Position numbers and translations under genes: made by a program | Assembly (NCBI GenBank): GCA_002448815.1 | Contig: DKAJ01000003.1 | Coordinates: 168,350-232,349, forward strand | DNA length: 64,000 nucleotides | Origin: Micavibrio sp. UBA6929 | GTDB taxonomy: Bacteria > Pseudomonadota > Alphaproteobacteria > Micavibrionales > Micavibrionaceae | Reading direction: 5' to 3' | The notes under the pieces: model-generated | The model's database searches: none | The model's input: the letters and a program-made list of their open reading frames with translations, nothing else | What the model was told of the DNA's origin: nothing | Shown: positions 1 to 8,194 of the stretch, piece after piece | Numbering within the stretch: the stretch's first letter is position 1 | How the letters are laid out: every line of letters starts with the position of its first letter

Positions 1-192
1 GAATTTCAAATGACAGGAATGAATGCGAAATTAGATCCATCCATTGAGACCGTCTTTTTGATGGCGGCGGATAAATGGCAATTTGTGTCATCATCATTTG
101 TGAAAGAAATTGCAAGTATGGGCGGTGATATCAGTCAGTTTGTTACCCCGCAGGTTCAAGAAAAGCTGATGGAGAAATTTTCTTCACAATAA
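1..192 (+). CDS. coaD: Pantetheine-phosphate adenylyltransferase, C-terminal part
   Basis: The reading frame is open from the first base (EFQMTGMN...) and stops at 190-192, so the gene begins before the window and only about 63 C-terminal residues are present. The segment matches the end of CoaD: EFQM, then the IETVFLMA strand, then VSSSFVKEIASMGGD, the conserved tail that closes the nucleotide site. CoaD adenylates 4'-phosphopantetheine with ATP in the penultimate step of coenzyme A synthesis in the cytoplasm. panB and panC, earlier in the same pathway, lie at 6.3-7.9 kb but are not in the same operon. The family assignment is firm; the upstream part cannot be judged. Confidence 0.9.
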   Translation, partial: EFQMTGMNAKLDPSIETVFLMAADKWQFVSSSFVKEIASMGGDISQFVTPQVQEKLMEKFSSQ

Positions 193-276
193 AGTGCGAT
201 AAATGCTTGACCTTTTATGCGGAAATCCATATTGTGCGCCCATATTTGTTTCGGCAAGCGCCTGAAACGTCTTAAT

Positions 277-352
277 GACCGCGTAGCTCAGCTGGTAGAG
301 CAACTGACTTTTAATCAGTAGGTCCAGGGTTCGAATCCCTGCGCGGTCACCA
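277..352 (+). tRNA. tRNA-Lys (anticodon TTT)
   Basis: A complete cloverleaf can be drawn. The acceptor stem is GACCGCG (277-283) with CGCGGTC (342-348), followed by discriminator A349 and an encoded CCA at 350-352. The anticodon stem is ACTGA/TCAGT around the loop CTTTTAA, which puts anticodon TTT at 310-312. The TpsiC loop GGTTCGAATCC is standard. The patch directly downstream contains a decayed recombinase, but no second copy of the tRNA 3' end was found that would mark an attachment site. Confidence 0.97.
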
Positions 353-506
353 TTTTACTGTCTCTGTAAAGCGTCTCCGTTTTACGTCTCCCCCCCAAAG
401 CCGCAGTATTACTAACCATTACAGGGCAATTTCAAAGGGTATTACCCGTGATATATTGGACGGTCTCCAGGCATTCTGTCTCTAAATAGTGGTTTTTCTC
501 TGTAAC

Positions 507-539
507 TCATAGGGTCAACCATTGAAGTTGACCCTATGA
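507..539. repeat. Perfect 13-bp inverted repeat, 7-bp loop
   Basis: The arms TCATAGGGTCAAC (507-519) and GTTGACCCTATGA (527-539) are exact reverse complements around a 7-base spacer. Neither side is followed by a convincing T-run, so it is a poor intrinsic terminator. It lies between the tRNA and the 3' end of the recombinase remnant. It could be a recombinase or operator site, or a hairpin ending transcription from the minus strand. The function is unknown. Confidence 0.6.
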
Positions 540-642
540 AATATTCGTTCAAAAACAGTGGTTTAGTGATTTCGGCCTTGAGGCTTTCTAAGTGCATGAA
601 TGCCCCGCGTGGAGACAAAAGAAAAAATCACTGGTTCAATAT

Positions 643-1454
643 TTATGCCGCTTGCCTGAAGCCGAGCTGCTCACGTTGTTCTGCCCATAACAGCGGCACG
701 TTTTTGAGCTGGTTGAAAGTCAGTGTTTTTGGTTGCCTGCCATTCAAAATATCATCGATGATATCCGGTGCCAGTGTTGTCGTTTTCAGGGCTTTTCTAA
801 CATATTTGTTATCGACACCGTCTCTCTCGGCTATATCACATGAAGAGCTGATTACACCTTTATCCAGCTCCTCCAGCCACGCATGCCCCCTAACCACCGC
901 TTTTATAAGGGTTTCATCGTAGTATGGCTTGCGGTTATCGATAAGATCATAACCTTGGGGAGTTTTGATATATTTTCGTGCGCCGCGTCTTTTGATGCTG
1001 GCCGGTATTATCATGGTGACGGGATCTTCCTCATCCGCGTTTTGCCCTTTCAAATCAAGTTCAGGGCGTATTTCATTCAATACGCTGACCATGCCAAGCG
1101 GCCTGAAGGATAACACCAGCTTATCGGGATGAATGACAACACTCTCGATTAATGTTTGGACTATTCTAGCTTGCTCTATAGGGAATAATGCATCCCATAT
1201 AGCCTTTATATCTCGCGTAACCTCTTTGAGCTTCGGGATGGCGTTTTCGTTATCATCATGGTTGACGATCCGTTTTACCCATTCTGGGCTGCTTAAAATC
1301 CGAAATATCTGTTCGGTTATTCACGGATTGCGTGTTCTTGGTTCTCGGTGGAGTATTTTTGATGATCTGTAGACATGCGGACATACATGGCCGCTTTCTT
1401 AATATCATAGGCAGCTTCCGCCGCACTCCGGTCTTTAGTTGCGTTACTAAACAT
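643..1454 (-). pseudogene. Large serine recombinase, internally deleted remnant
   Basis: The 5' part (minus strand, from about 1454) encodes KKAAMYVRMSTDHQKYSTENQ, the start of a resolvase catalytic domain with its nucleophile region. It stops at 1317-1319 right after HAIRE. From 1320 a different frame encodes the far C-terminus: a LSSPEWV stretch, then IWDALFPIEQARIVQTLIE, then a helix-turn-helix ending in DIIDDILNGRQPKTLTF and LLWAEQREQLGF, typical of these recombinases. Most of the catalytic domain, the recombinase domain and the zinc ribbon are missing, so two ends have been joined out of frame by a deletion near 1320. An ATG at 1116 opens a 157-residue C-terminal ORF that might still be translated but could not recombine DNA. 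The 5' start is approximate. Confidence 0.82.
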
Positions 1455-1588
1455 TCGCGTTGAACCCGTTTCATAGCCCTTAGCTTTCCTTAAGCACACG
1501 AATGATCTCCATAGGCTTTTTTTAAGCCTGGATGGATAGATCATCGCATAAATGCTTCTTTTTGCATCATAAAGAAAGGAGCATACAT

Positions 1589-2137
1589 ATGTCCTCAACA
1601 AAAAAAGACCTAGTTTTTCCAGGCTCGAATAGAGAGTTTTCAAACGAAGCGTTGCGCCAATTTATAGCCCATGCGCTGCGGGAGGATTTTGGAAAACACC
1701 CGTCTTCAATTAAGAAGATCGGGCAGATCACAAACGCAAACCTACGCACGATTAGAAACTGGTATGAAGGCTGCTGCACGCCATCCTCGCGCCATTTTAT
1801 ATCGCTGGCAAAATGCTCTCCGACCATTCGGGAGCTGCTGTTTTCTCATGTTTTCGGGAGAGAGTTCTGGGACGATTTTGCGCTCATTCAAAACGGCAAT
1901 TCTGCCCATAATCGTGTCACTATAAATGGCACAATAAAACTGAATACTCGGCAAAAATGGTTTCTGCTTTTACTGCAAAACGATGAAGAGGCGGCGGCAA
2001 AACACATCGTAAAAGAATGGGGTGTCAGCTTCCGAACGGCCAGACGAGATATTCAGGGATTGATGCAGGACGGAGCGATTGAATTTAGCGGCTCAAAAAA
2101 GTCCGGTCATTATAATATCCGGTGCGATGCCACTTGA
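1589..2137 (+). CDS. Putative winged-helix DNA-binding protein, mobile-element associated
   Basis: The product has 182 residues. The ATG at 1589 is chosen over an in-frame upstream start because AAAGGAG lies a few bases before it. The N-terminal half has a helix-turn-helix-like segment (about residues 40-62, SIKKIGQITNANLRTIRNWY). The C-terminal part (about 125-180) looks like a winged helix, with RTARRDIQGLMQDGAI followed by a beta-wing. It is divergent from the recombinase remnant and probably came with the same element, as a regulator or accessory DNA-binding protein. I do not recognise a named family. The gene looks intact. Confidence 0.7.
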   Translation: MSSTKKDLVFPGSNREFSNEALRQFIAHALREDFGKHPSSIKKIGQITNANLRTIRNWYEGCCTPSSRHFISLAKCSPTIRELLFSHVFGREFWDDFALIQNGNSAHNRVTINGTIKLNTRQKWFLLLLQNDEEAAAKHIVKEWGVSFRTARRDIQGLMQDGAIEFSGSKKSGHYNIRCDAT

Positions 2138-2480
2138 CGCTTATCATAAAGATGGTCAAAATGCCTTCTAATAGGTCGCGGAGGAGGCATATTCGTAGGG
2201 TCATATAGACAGTTTCTAAATCGTGCGAATGGACCGAAGAGACGTTTAAAAAACTTTTCTACAAAAAATCGTTTAAAATCAATGGTGCAAAATGTAGAAT
2301 TTTATTTTTTTTCGTCCCTATGCCTCACCATTTTCTTCTTTTCTATATTGTTACTTGTTGCGCCTTGAATAAGGGCGTGGGCTTGTTATTTTTTGCCGAG
2401 CCGTTGTGTGCGCATGAAAAAGCCACCCTTGTTGAAGGGTGGCTTGGTTCGGTTTCTTTGTTTTATGAATGAAAATTGAT
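2138..2480. other. Intergenic stretch with one terminator
   Basis: This 343-bp AT-rich gap lies between two convergent small genes. The only structure I can support is the hairpin at 2420-2445 (listed separately). No tRNA, direct repeat of the tRNA-Lys end or coding frame was recognised. Confidence 0.6.
2420..2445 (-). terminator. Intrinsic terminator of the 82-residue small gene
   Basis: An 11-bp perfect stem, AAGCCACCCTT (2420-2430) with AAGGGTGGCTT (2435-2445), has a GTTG loop. On the minus strand the stem is followed by a T-run (plus-strand A-run 2417-2421). It lies 35 bp past the stop of the gene at 2481-2729. Confidence 0.85.
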
Positions 2481-2729
2481 TTAAGAGGGTTGTGCTCCGC
2501 CTAGGGGCTGGATAACCTCAGGCTCCTGCAGTTCGAGCGATAGGCCTGATGTTGGTTCGATTGTTTTGAGCGCTGCAACGCACTGTGCCGTGTCTGCATA
2601 TCGATCGTCGGGCCCTTTACAAATAAATGTGCTTGCAACGGCGTGTGCCTGTTCAGGTGAAATGTCACCTGCTTTTGCGCCTTCGAGAATGCTGGCGTAA
2701 GTTGCGTTAAATCCTGTTTCGTATCCCAT
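2481..2729 (-). CDS. Small hypothetical protein, 82 residues
   Basis: The start ATG (2729) has AAGGGG about 9 bases upstream, and a strong terminator follows the stop, so this looks like a real monocistronic gene. The protein has no membrane segment or signal peptide. The middle (IDGDISPEQAHAVASTFICKGPDDRY-like region, residues 15-45) could be two helices, and the last 20 residues are acidic and proline-containing. It has two cysteines. Upstream at 2787-2807 there is a 6-bp inverted repeat, CCGTTA...TAACGG, that could be an operator. No family was recognised and no function is proposed. Confidence 0.6.
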   Translation of the reverse strand: MGYETGFNATYASILEGAKAGDISPEQAHAVASTFICKGPDDRYADTAQCVAALKTIEPTSGLSLELQEPEVIQPLGGAQPS

Positions 2730-2842
2730 TTTTGGCCCCTTGTGATCTTGGTGTGTTTGTTTCTATGACACAATCCTAGCAAGGAACCGTTAAGAGAATC
2801 CTAACGGTGGGATATTTTTATGATTTTTTATGTGCGGCGCGT

Positions 2843-4342
2843 TTAGCCGTAAATTTTCTCGCGCAGATAGCTTGCGACTTTATCGAGGTGGATGCGCTCT
2901 TGTGCCATTGTATTACGCTCGCGCACGGTCACGGTTTGGTCGCTGATCGTGTCGTTATCAATCGTAAAGCAATATGGCGTGCCGATCTCATCCTGGCGGG
3001 CGTAACGTTTACCGATATTTTGTTTGATATCGAGATCAACGTTAAATTGCTCGCGCAGTTCCAGATATAGTTTCTGTGCGATCGGTACGTGATCTTCCTT
3101 GGCGGTGAGTGGCAAGATTGCCGCCTTTTTAGGTGCCATAGATGGGTGGAAGTTCATGTAAACGCCTGATGGACGGCTTTCATCCACGGTGTAGGCCTCG
3201 CAAAGCAGGGCAAGGACACCGCGCGTCAGGCCTGTTGAAGGCTCGATCACGTGAGGAAGGAAACGCTTGTTATTAGGCTGATCGAAGTATTCCAGTTTCG
3301 TGCCTGAGAATTCTTGGTGCTGCGTCAGGTCAAAACATCCGCGGTGGGCGATGCCTTCCAGTTCATCAAAGCCTGGGGCGGCAAATGGGAATTGGTATTC
3401 CACGTCGATTGTGCGTGATGAATAGTGTGCAAGTTCTTCTTTTGGCACATCAAGGAAGTGCAAGGATGATTTTGGAATGCCAAGTGATTCCCAGAATTTG
3501 GTGCGCTGATCAACCCAGAAGTCAAACCACATTGGCACGTCTTCTTCTTCGCAGAACCATTCAAGTTCCATTTGTTCGAACTCGCGGCTACGGAAGATAA
3601 AGTTACGCGGTGTGACTTCGTTGCGGAAGGCTTTACCAACTTGGGCGATGCCAAATGGGACGCGCACGCGGCTGCTATCGACGACGTTTTTAAAGTTCAG
3701 GAAGATACCTGCGCATGTTTCAGGGCGCAAATAGGCCTTGTTTTCATCGCCTGCAGTTGCGCCAACGAATGTGTGGAACATCATGTTGAACTGGCGTGGT
3801 TCGGTTAATGTGCCGGGCTCTTTCACGTCAGGGCCGATAATGTTTGTGAACTGGTCTGCTGGCAGTTGATCTAGTTTTTCAGTTGTGAAATCAGCAGGCG
3901 CCTTTTTCGTTAGCTTTTTTAGGCGTTTTTCAATTTCTGCGTCTTCGGCGTCTTTGTCAAAGGCAATGGCATGACCTTCGCCATCTTTGGGTGAGTAGAC
4001 AATTACGTGATCGGCGCGGTAGCGTTTTTTGCTGGCCTTGCAATCCACCATAGGGTCATTAAATCCGCCAACATGGCCGCTGGCCTCCCAGCTTTTGGGG
4101 TTTTGAATGATTGAGCTATCAACGCCGACAATTTCGATCGGGTTGCCATCAGGGCCGATGGGCGGCGTGATGACCATGTCTTTCCACCAGCGATCGCGCA
4201 GATTGTTTTTAAGCTCTGTCCCCAGTGGGCCATAATCCCAAAAGCCATTGATGCCGCCGTAAATGTCGCTGGCGGGAAAGATAAATCCGCGGCGTTTGCA
4301 CAGGGAAACAATGTCTTTCATTTGGTCGGTTGGGGTGCTCAT
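2843..4342 (-). CDS. glyQS: Glycine--tRNA ligase, dimeric single-chain type
   Basis: This 499-residue class II synthetase attaches glycine to tRNA-Gly. Motif 1 is at about 33-48 (GFWDYGPLGTELKNNL) and motif 2 at about 239-260 (FRNEVTPRNFIFRSREFEQMEL). Motif 3 is near residue 375 (TGLTRGVLALL), and an anticodon-binding domain occupies about the last 100 residues. Start: AAAGGA lies 11 bases before the ATG. This is the homodimeric form of bacilli, actinobacteria, archaea and eukaryotes, not the separate alpha/beta (GlyQ/GlyS) form usual in proteobacteria. An insert of about 70 residues between motifs 1 and 2 is normal for this type. The gene is complete and stands alone. Confidence 0.95.
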   Translation of the reverse strand: MSTPTDQMKDIVSLCKRRGFIFPASDIYGGINGFWDYGPLGTELKNNLRDRWWKDMVITPPIGPDGNPIEIVGVDSSIIQNPKSWEASGHVGGFNDPMVDCKASKKRYRADHVIVYSPKDGEGHAIAFDKDAEDAEIEKRLKKLTKKAPADFTTEKLDQLPADQFTNIIGPDVKEPGTLTEPRQFNMMFHTFVGATAGDENKAYLRPETCAGIFLNFKNVVDSSRVRVPFGIAQVGKAFRNEVTPRNFIFRSREFEQMELEWFCEEEDVPMWFDFWVDQRTKFWESLGIPKSSLHFLDVPKEELAHYSSRTIDVEYQFPFAAPGFDELEGIAHRGCFDLTQHQEFSGTKLEYFDQPNNKRFLPHVIEPSTGLTRGVLALLCEAYTVDESRPSGVYMNFHPSMAPKKAAILPLTAKEDHVPIAQKLYLELREQFNVDLDIKQNIGKRYARQDEIGTPYCFTIDNDTISDQTVTVRERNTMAQERIHLDKVASYLREKIYG

Positions 4343-4436
4343 TTTCTATATGTCCTTTGTCGTTTTAAAACGTTGGTTATCATGGCGATCAAGCCTTTAA
4401 AAAACAAGGGTTATTTTTTCATAAGCCGTGAATTTC

Positions 4437-4465
4437 TTGCATTTTTTGTGTGGTTGTGCTAGATA
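4437..4465 (+). promoter_or_regulatory. Candidate promoter for the 103-residue gene
   Basis: TTGCAT (4437-4442) and TAGATA (4460-4465) are separated by 17 bp and lie 30 bp before the start codon. The match to a sigma-70 promoter is moderate and rests on position and spacing only. Confidence 0.4.
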
Positions 4466-4495
4466 GAAAGGGTAAGAACTGAAAGGAGGCATATT

Positions 4496-4807
4496 ATGTC
4501 TGGTTCTATTGCAGGATTAAATGAGGTGCCAACCGGCGCTGATAGGAAAGATTCGAATACGCTTGAGATGATGCGTCAAAAAACGCAGAACCAGTTGCGC
4601 GTCGATTATGGCGCTGCGAATGAGCGTAAGAATGATGATCTATGGAACGCAATTCTTTCGGAGGATTTCTATAAGACGGCATCGAATGATGCGAATGTCG
4701 GTAAGAAATGGGGCAATGCCCTGACAGCAGGTCTTGCGACTGCAACGATGGTTCCTGTTGCGGATGATCTTGTCCGTGAAGAGCCTGCTTTGGATGAAGT
4801 GGCTTAA
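4496..4807 (+). CDS. Small hypothetical protein, 103 residues
   Basis: A very strong ribosome-binding site (AAGGAGG, 4483-4489) precedes the ATG and an intrinsic terminator follows the stop, so this is a real and probably well-expressed single gene. The product is soluble, without signal peptide or membrane helix. It is rich in Asn, Asp and Lys, with a helical centre (residues 20-60). The last 25 residues are acidic (DDLVREEPALDEVA). No family was recognised. It resembles the other orphan small gene at 50026 only in being short, well signalled and featureless. Confidence 0.75.
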   Translation: MSGSIAGLNEVPTGADRKDSNTLEMMRQKTQNQLRVDYGAANERKNDDLWNAILSEDFYKTASNDANVGKKWGNALTAGLATATMVPVADDLVREEPALDEVA

Positions 4808-4819
4808 ATATATCCCCGT

Positions 4820-4872
4820 GCCAAACGCGTGAATATGATGCGTTTGGCTTATTCTTCTTTTTAATATTTTTT
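4820..4872 (+). terminator. Intrinsic terminator
   Basis: A 9-bp stem, GCCAAACGC (4820-4828) with GCGTTTGGC (4840-4848), is followed by a T-rich tract to 4872. It starts 12 bp after the stop of the 103-residue gene. Confidence 0.85.
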
Positions 4873-4881
4873 CTGAAATCG

Positions 4882-6294
4882 TTATCTGATTACAATGCGC
4901 TGGCTGCGGCCGTTGGTGTTGATTGTGATATCCCATGCGCCGTTTTTATTGTTTTTCAGTGCGGCGATGGCGTCTTTTACGCTTGTGATATTTTTACTGT
5001 TGATTTTGGTCAGGATGCTTCCTGTGCGGGCGATGCGCTGCGCGGGGGTGTTGGGTTTTATGGCGCTGATAACAACGCCAGTACTGTCATCGGGCAGGCC
5101 AAGTTTGGTCGCGGTGGCGGGGTTTAGGTTGCTGAGCGTTGCGCCGTTAAGCGGCGTGTTGTTGCTTATATCTTGCGGATTACTTGGCGGGGTTTCGGGC
5201 GGTTTGATGGCCTGAATATCCAGTGAAAGCGTTTTATCGCCCCTAAGAACCGAGATGTTTGCATGATTGCCAAGCGGTACAGTCGCCATTTTGAATTTCA
5301 TTTCTGCCGGGTCGCGCAGGGTTTTGCCGTCCATCGCGGTGATGATGTCGCCGCTTTTGACGCCTGCGGCTTTAAGCGGGCTGAGTGCATGTAAGTCAGC
5401 AACCAGTACGCCGCGCGGGGTGGATATGCCAAGGCTTTCGGCGATATCTGCGGTGAGGGCTTGCGCGCTGACGCCCAGCCATGGACGCGTGATGCCCGCG
5501 GTTCCGCTTTGTCCCTGTTTTTCGGCGGCAATGATGCTGGCGACCATTTCTGACGGGATGGCAAATCCAATGCCGAGTGATCCGCCATCGCGGGAGTAAA
5601 TCGCCGTGTTAATGCCGACAACGCCGCCGTCAAGCGCAACCAGCGCACCGCCTGAATTGCCCGGGTTGATGGCCGCATCGGTTTGGATGAAGAAGTTATA
5701 ATCATTGATGTTCAGGGTTGAGCGTCCTTGTGCGGAGACAATGCCACTGGTGACGGTTTGTCCAACGCCAAAGGGATTGCCGATGGCCAAAACCAAATCG
5801 CCAACCTCCAGCGTTTCACTGGACTTCAGGTTTGCAAAGGGGATGGTTTTGTTTTCTGCGTCTGCGATTCGTAAAACAGCAAGGTCTGATGCGTCGTCTT
5901 GCAGTTTGAGATCGGCATTAAATTCACGCCCGTCATTTAAGACGACCTTAATTTCAACGGCATCTTTGATGACATGTGCGTTGGTGATGACGATGCCGTC
6001 ACTTGATACAATCACGCCCGAGCCAAGCGAGTTTTCGACTTGCTGGCGCATGCGGCCAAAAATGCGGTCGTCCATAAACATCGAGAAAAACGGATCGTTG
6101 AAAAAGGGGCTGCGCGTGCGCACAGTGACCTCGCGTTTGGCGTAGATGTTTACAACGGCAGGGGCGACTTGTTTGACGATTGGTGCGAAAGACAGGCTGA
6201 TTTCTTCGCGGGAATTGGGGATTTCCTCTTGCGCAAAACTTGGCAAGGGCGTAAGGCTTAATGCGGCGATGGCGAGTATTAATCTGGCTATCAT
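4882..6294 (-). CDS. degP: Periplasmic serine protease of the DegP/HtrA family
   Basis: The product has 470 residues from the ATG at 6294. An upstream in-frame TTG (6330) would spoil the signal peptide and overlap the panB start, so it is rejected. Residues 1-22 are a signal peptide (MIARLILAIAALSLTPLPSFAQ). The trypsin-like domain carries the triad H107 (TNAHV), D137 (ASDLAVL) and S214 (NPGNSGG). Two PDZ domains follow, at about 265-355 and 385-470. The family degrades and refolds damaged proteins in the periplasm. It is divergent from panB with only 35 bp between start codons. The exact paralogue (DegP, DegQ or MucD) cannot be told by eye. Confidence 0.93.
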   Translation of the reverse strand: MIARLILAIAALSLTPLPSFAQEEIPNSREEISLSFAPIVKQVAPAVVNIYAKREVTVRTRSPFFNDPFFSMFMDDRIFGRMRQQVENSLGSGVIVSSDGIVITNAHVIKDAVEIKVVLNDGREFNADLKLQDDASDLAVLRIADAENKTIPFANLKSSETLEVGDLVLAIGNPFGVGQTVTSGIVSAQGRSTLNINDYNFFIQTDAAINPGNSGGALVALDGGVVGINTAIYSRDGGSLGIGFAIPSEMVASIIAAEKQGQSGTAGITRPWLGVSAQALTADIAESLGISTPRGVLVADLHALSPLKAAGVKSGDIITAMDGKTLRDPAEMKFKMATVPLGNHANISVLRGDKTLSLDIQAIKPPETPPSNPQDISNNTPLNGATLSNLNPATATKLGLPDDSTGVVISAIKPNTPAQRIARTGSILTKINSKNITSVKDAIAALKNNKNGAWDITINTNGRSQRIVIR

Positions 6295-6301
6295 AGTAAA
6301 G

Positions 6302-6330
6302 AATTTAGGATTACACTTATAAAAAATCAA
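6302..6330 (-). promoter_or_regulatory. Candidate leaderless promoter of degP
   Basis: On the minus strand TTGATT (plus 6325-6330) is separated by 17 bp from TAAATT (plus 6302-6307), which is followed by 7 bases and then the ATG. No Shine-Dalgarno sequence is present. The spacing would start the transcript at or next to the start codon. Confidence 0.5.
6318..6323 (+). promoter_or_regulatory. Candidate -10 element of panB
   Basis: TATAAA lies 6 bases before the panB ATG (6330), inside the degP promoter spacer on the other strand. There is no clear -35 and no convincing ribosome-binding site, which fits leaderless transcription. Confidence 0.45.
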
Positions 6331-7157
6331 TGTCTGAAACGCGCTTAACTCCCGAAAAAATTACATCCCTTAAGGGGCAAACGAAACTGACTTGCTTAAC
6401 GGCCTATACGGCGCCGATGGCGCAATTATTGGCGCCGCATGTTGATATGCTGTTGGTGGGCGATAGTGTGGGGATGGTTTTGCACGGGTTTGATAATACG
6501 CTGGATGTGACCATGGATATGATGGTGATGCATGGCGCGGCAGTGATGCGCGGTTTGGGTGCGGCGCAAATGCAAAGCTTTGTTATCGTTGATATGCCTT
6601 ATGGCAGTTATGAAGATAATGCGCAGGATGCTGTGCGTAATGCGAAGCGCCTGATGGATGAGACGGGCGCGCATGCCGTGAAGCTGGAAGGCGGTGTTGA
6701 TTTATCGGCTGTAATTGGTCAAGTTGTTGCGGCGGGCGTGCCTGTGATGGGGCATATTGGCCTTCAGCCGCAATCTGTGATTAAGGAAGGCGGCTATAAG
6801 ATTAAGGGCAAAGATCAGGCGGGTATTGAGAAGTTGATCGCGGATGCCAAGGCGGTAGAAGCCGCGGGTGCCTTTGCGTTGGTTCTTGAAGGGACGTTGC
6901 CTGAGGCTGCGCGCGCAGTGACGCAGGCGATTGATATTCCTGTGATCGGCATCGGCGCTGCCGTGGAATGTGACGGTCAGGTTTTGGTGTGTGATGATAT
7001 GCTTGGGATGCATCATGGGCATGTGCCAAAGTTTGTAAAACAGTACACAAAACTCGCGCCTGAAATTGAGCGCGCGGCGCAAAATTTTTCTGATGAGGTG
7101 CGCTCGGGCGCGTTTCCATCCGAAGATTATGTTTATGGCGTTAAAAAGGCGGGGTAG
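6330..7157 (+). CDS. panB: 3-methyl-2-oxobutanoate hydroxymethyltransferase
   Basis: This 275-residue (beta/alpha)8 enzyme transfers a hydroxymethyl group from methylene-tetrahydrofolate to ketoisovalerate, the first step of pantothenate synthesis. Family signatures are LLVGDSVGMVLHG (41-53, metal ligand D45), VDMPYGSY (87-94, metal ligand D88), VKLEGG (117-122) and MGHIGLQPQS (140-149). The length is normal. panC follows after 5 bp, so the two form an operon. The start codon is 35 bp from the divergent degP start. Confidence 0.97.
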   Translation: MSETRLTPEKITSLKGQTKLTCLTAYTAPMAQLLAPHVDMLLVGDSVGMVLHGFDNTLDVTMDMMVMHGAAVMRGLGAAQMQSFVIVDMPYGSYEDNAQDAVRNAKRLMDETGAHAVKLEGGVDLSAVIGQVVAAGVPVMGHIGLQPQSVIKEGGYKIKGKDQAGIEKLIADAKAVEAAGAFALVLEGTLPEAARAVTQAIDIPVIGIGAAVECDGQVLVCDDMLGMHHGHVPKFVKQYTKLAPEIERAAQNFSDEVRSGAFPSEDYVYGVKKAG

Positions 7158-7162
7158 GGCGT

Positions 7163-7936
7163 ATGCACCGATTTTCAGTAAAAGATGATTTGCAGGCGCA
7201 GGTGGCTGCGTGGAAGGCTGCGGGTGAAAAGGTTGCCTTTGTTCCCACGATGGGCGCGCTGCATGAAGGGCATTTGTCATTGGTGGCGCTGGCGCGTACG
7301 CATGCGCAGCGCGTGGTCGTGAGTGTCTATGTCAACCCAACACAATTTGCGCCGCATGAAGATTTTGACAGTTATCCGCGCGATGTTAACGGCGATGCGG
7401 CGAAGCTTGCCTCTGCTGGTGTGGATGCGCTTTATACGCCAGATGCGGCGCAGATGTATCCGGGCGGGGATATGCAATCCCCTGTGCAGGCAGGCACGGC
7501 GGCGGCGGGTCTGGAAACGGATTTTCGTCCGCATTTCTTTGAGGGTGTAGTGAATGTTGTTTACCGCCTGTTTGATCATGTGAAGCCTGATGTGGCTGTT
7601 TTTGGTGAAAAAGATTTTCAGCAATTACAGGTGATTTCTGAGATGGTCGCGGCGCAGTCATTGCCGATTACGATTGTTGGCGCGCCGATTGCGCGTGATC
7701 CATCTGGTCTTGCGCTATCTTCGCGCAATGCGTATCTGAGCGAGGATGAACTGGTCGTTGCGCGTCAGTTGAACGTGATTTTGCGGCGCGTTGCATCAGG
7801 CGATATTGATGAGGCGCAAGCCAGTGAGGCGTTGATTGAGGCAGGTTTTGCCAAGGTTGATTATGTCGCGCAGCGCTGGGGGCGCGTACTGGGCGCGGCT
7901 TGGCTGGGTAAGACGCGTTTGATTGATAATCTTTGA
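7163..7936 (+). CDS. panC: Pantothenate synthetase
   Basis: This 257-residue ligase joins pantoate and beta-alanine using ATP, through pantoyl adenylate. The N-terminal nucleotidyltransferase fold shows VPTMGALHEGHLSLV (27-41, the HIGH-like motif at 34-37), VNPTQF (57-62), FGEKDFQQL and SSRNAYL. It is slightly short of the usual 280 or so, the C-terminal domain being trimmed. It lies 5 bp after panB in the same operon. No terminator was recognised in the 258-bp T-rich gap that follows. Confidence 0.96.
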   Translation: MHRFSVKDDLQAQVAAWKAAGEKVAFVPTMGALHEGHLSLVALARTHAQRVVVSVYVNPTQFAPHEDFDSYPRDVNGDAAKLASAGVDALYTPDAAQMYPGGDMQSPVQAGTAAAGLETDFRPHFFEGVVNVVYRLFDHVKPDVAVFGEKDFQQLQVISEMVAAQSLPITIVGAPIARDPSGLALSSRNAYLSEDELVVARQLNVILRRVASGDIDEAQASEALIEAGFAKVDYVAQRWGRVLGAAWLGKTRLIDNL

Positions 7937-8091
7937 TTCTTTTTGATTCGTTTTTCCTTCGTATTCCAAATTTTTGTTTCATAAAAAAAACGTTTCCCAT
8001 AAATTTAATTGATCTTTATCGGCTATGTTGTTGTTTGTTTTGTCTTTTTTTCTTGAGGGGCTAAGGGATTCTTTTTGCTTGGTTTTTAAGG

Positions 8092-8097
8092 TATACT
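8092..8097 (+). promoter_or_regulatory. Possible -10 element for the RTX protease
   Basis: TATACT is preceded by AGG and lies about 100 bp before the start codon, in the 258-bp gap after panC. No good -35 is visible. The rest of this gap (7937-8194) holds nothing else I can support. Confidence 0.3.
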
Positions 8098-8194
8098 GAT
8101 TTGGTTACATTTTGGTTTGGGGCGTTAAGATTACAGTAAGTAATTTCATGTATTCTGTTTCAATGGGAGCAGGCCTTTCCAAAATTTTAAGCCG

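Noticed and set aside
277..352. tRNA-Lys as attachment site of an integrated element
   Set aside because: I looked for a second copy of the tRNA 3' end downstream and found none; serine recombinases also rarely use tRNA ends.
536..922. A 128-residue plus-strand ORF over the recombinase remnant
   Set aside because: It lies antisense to the recombinase C-terminus, whose family sequence is clear, and has no recognisable protein features.
1317..1643. Full 108-residue minus-strand ORF as a gene
   Set aside because: Only its last 50 or so residues show recombinase sequence; the upstream part has no family match and overlaps the divergent winged-helix gene.
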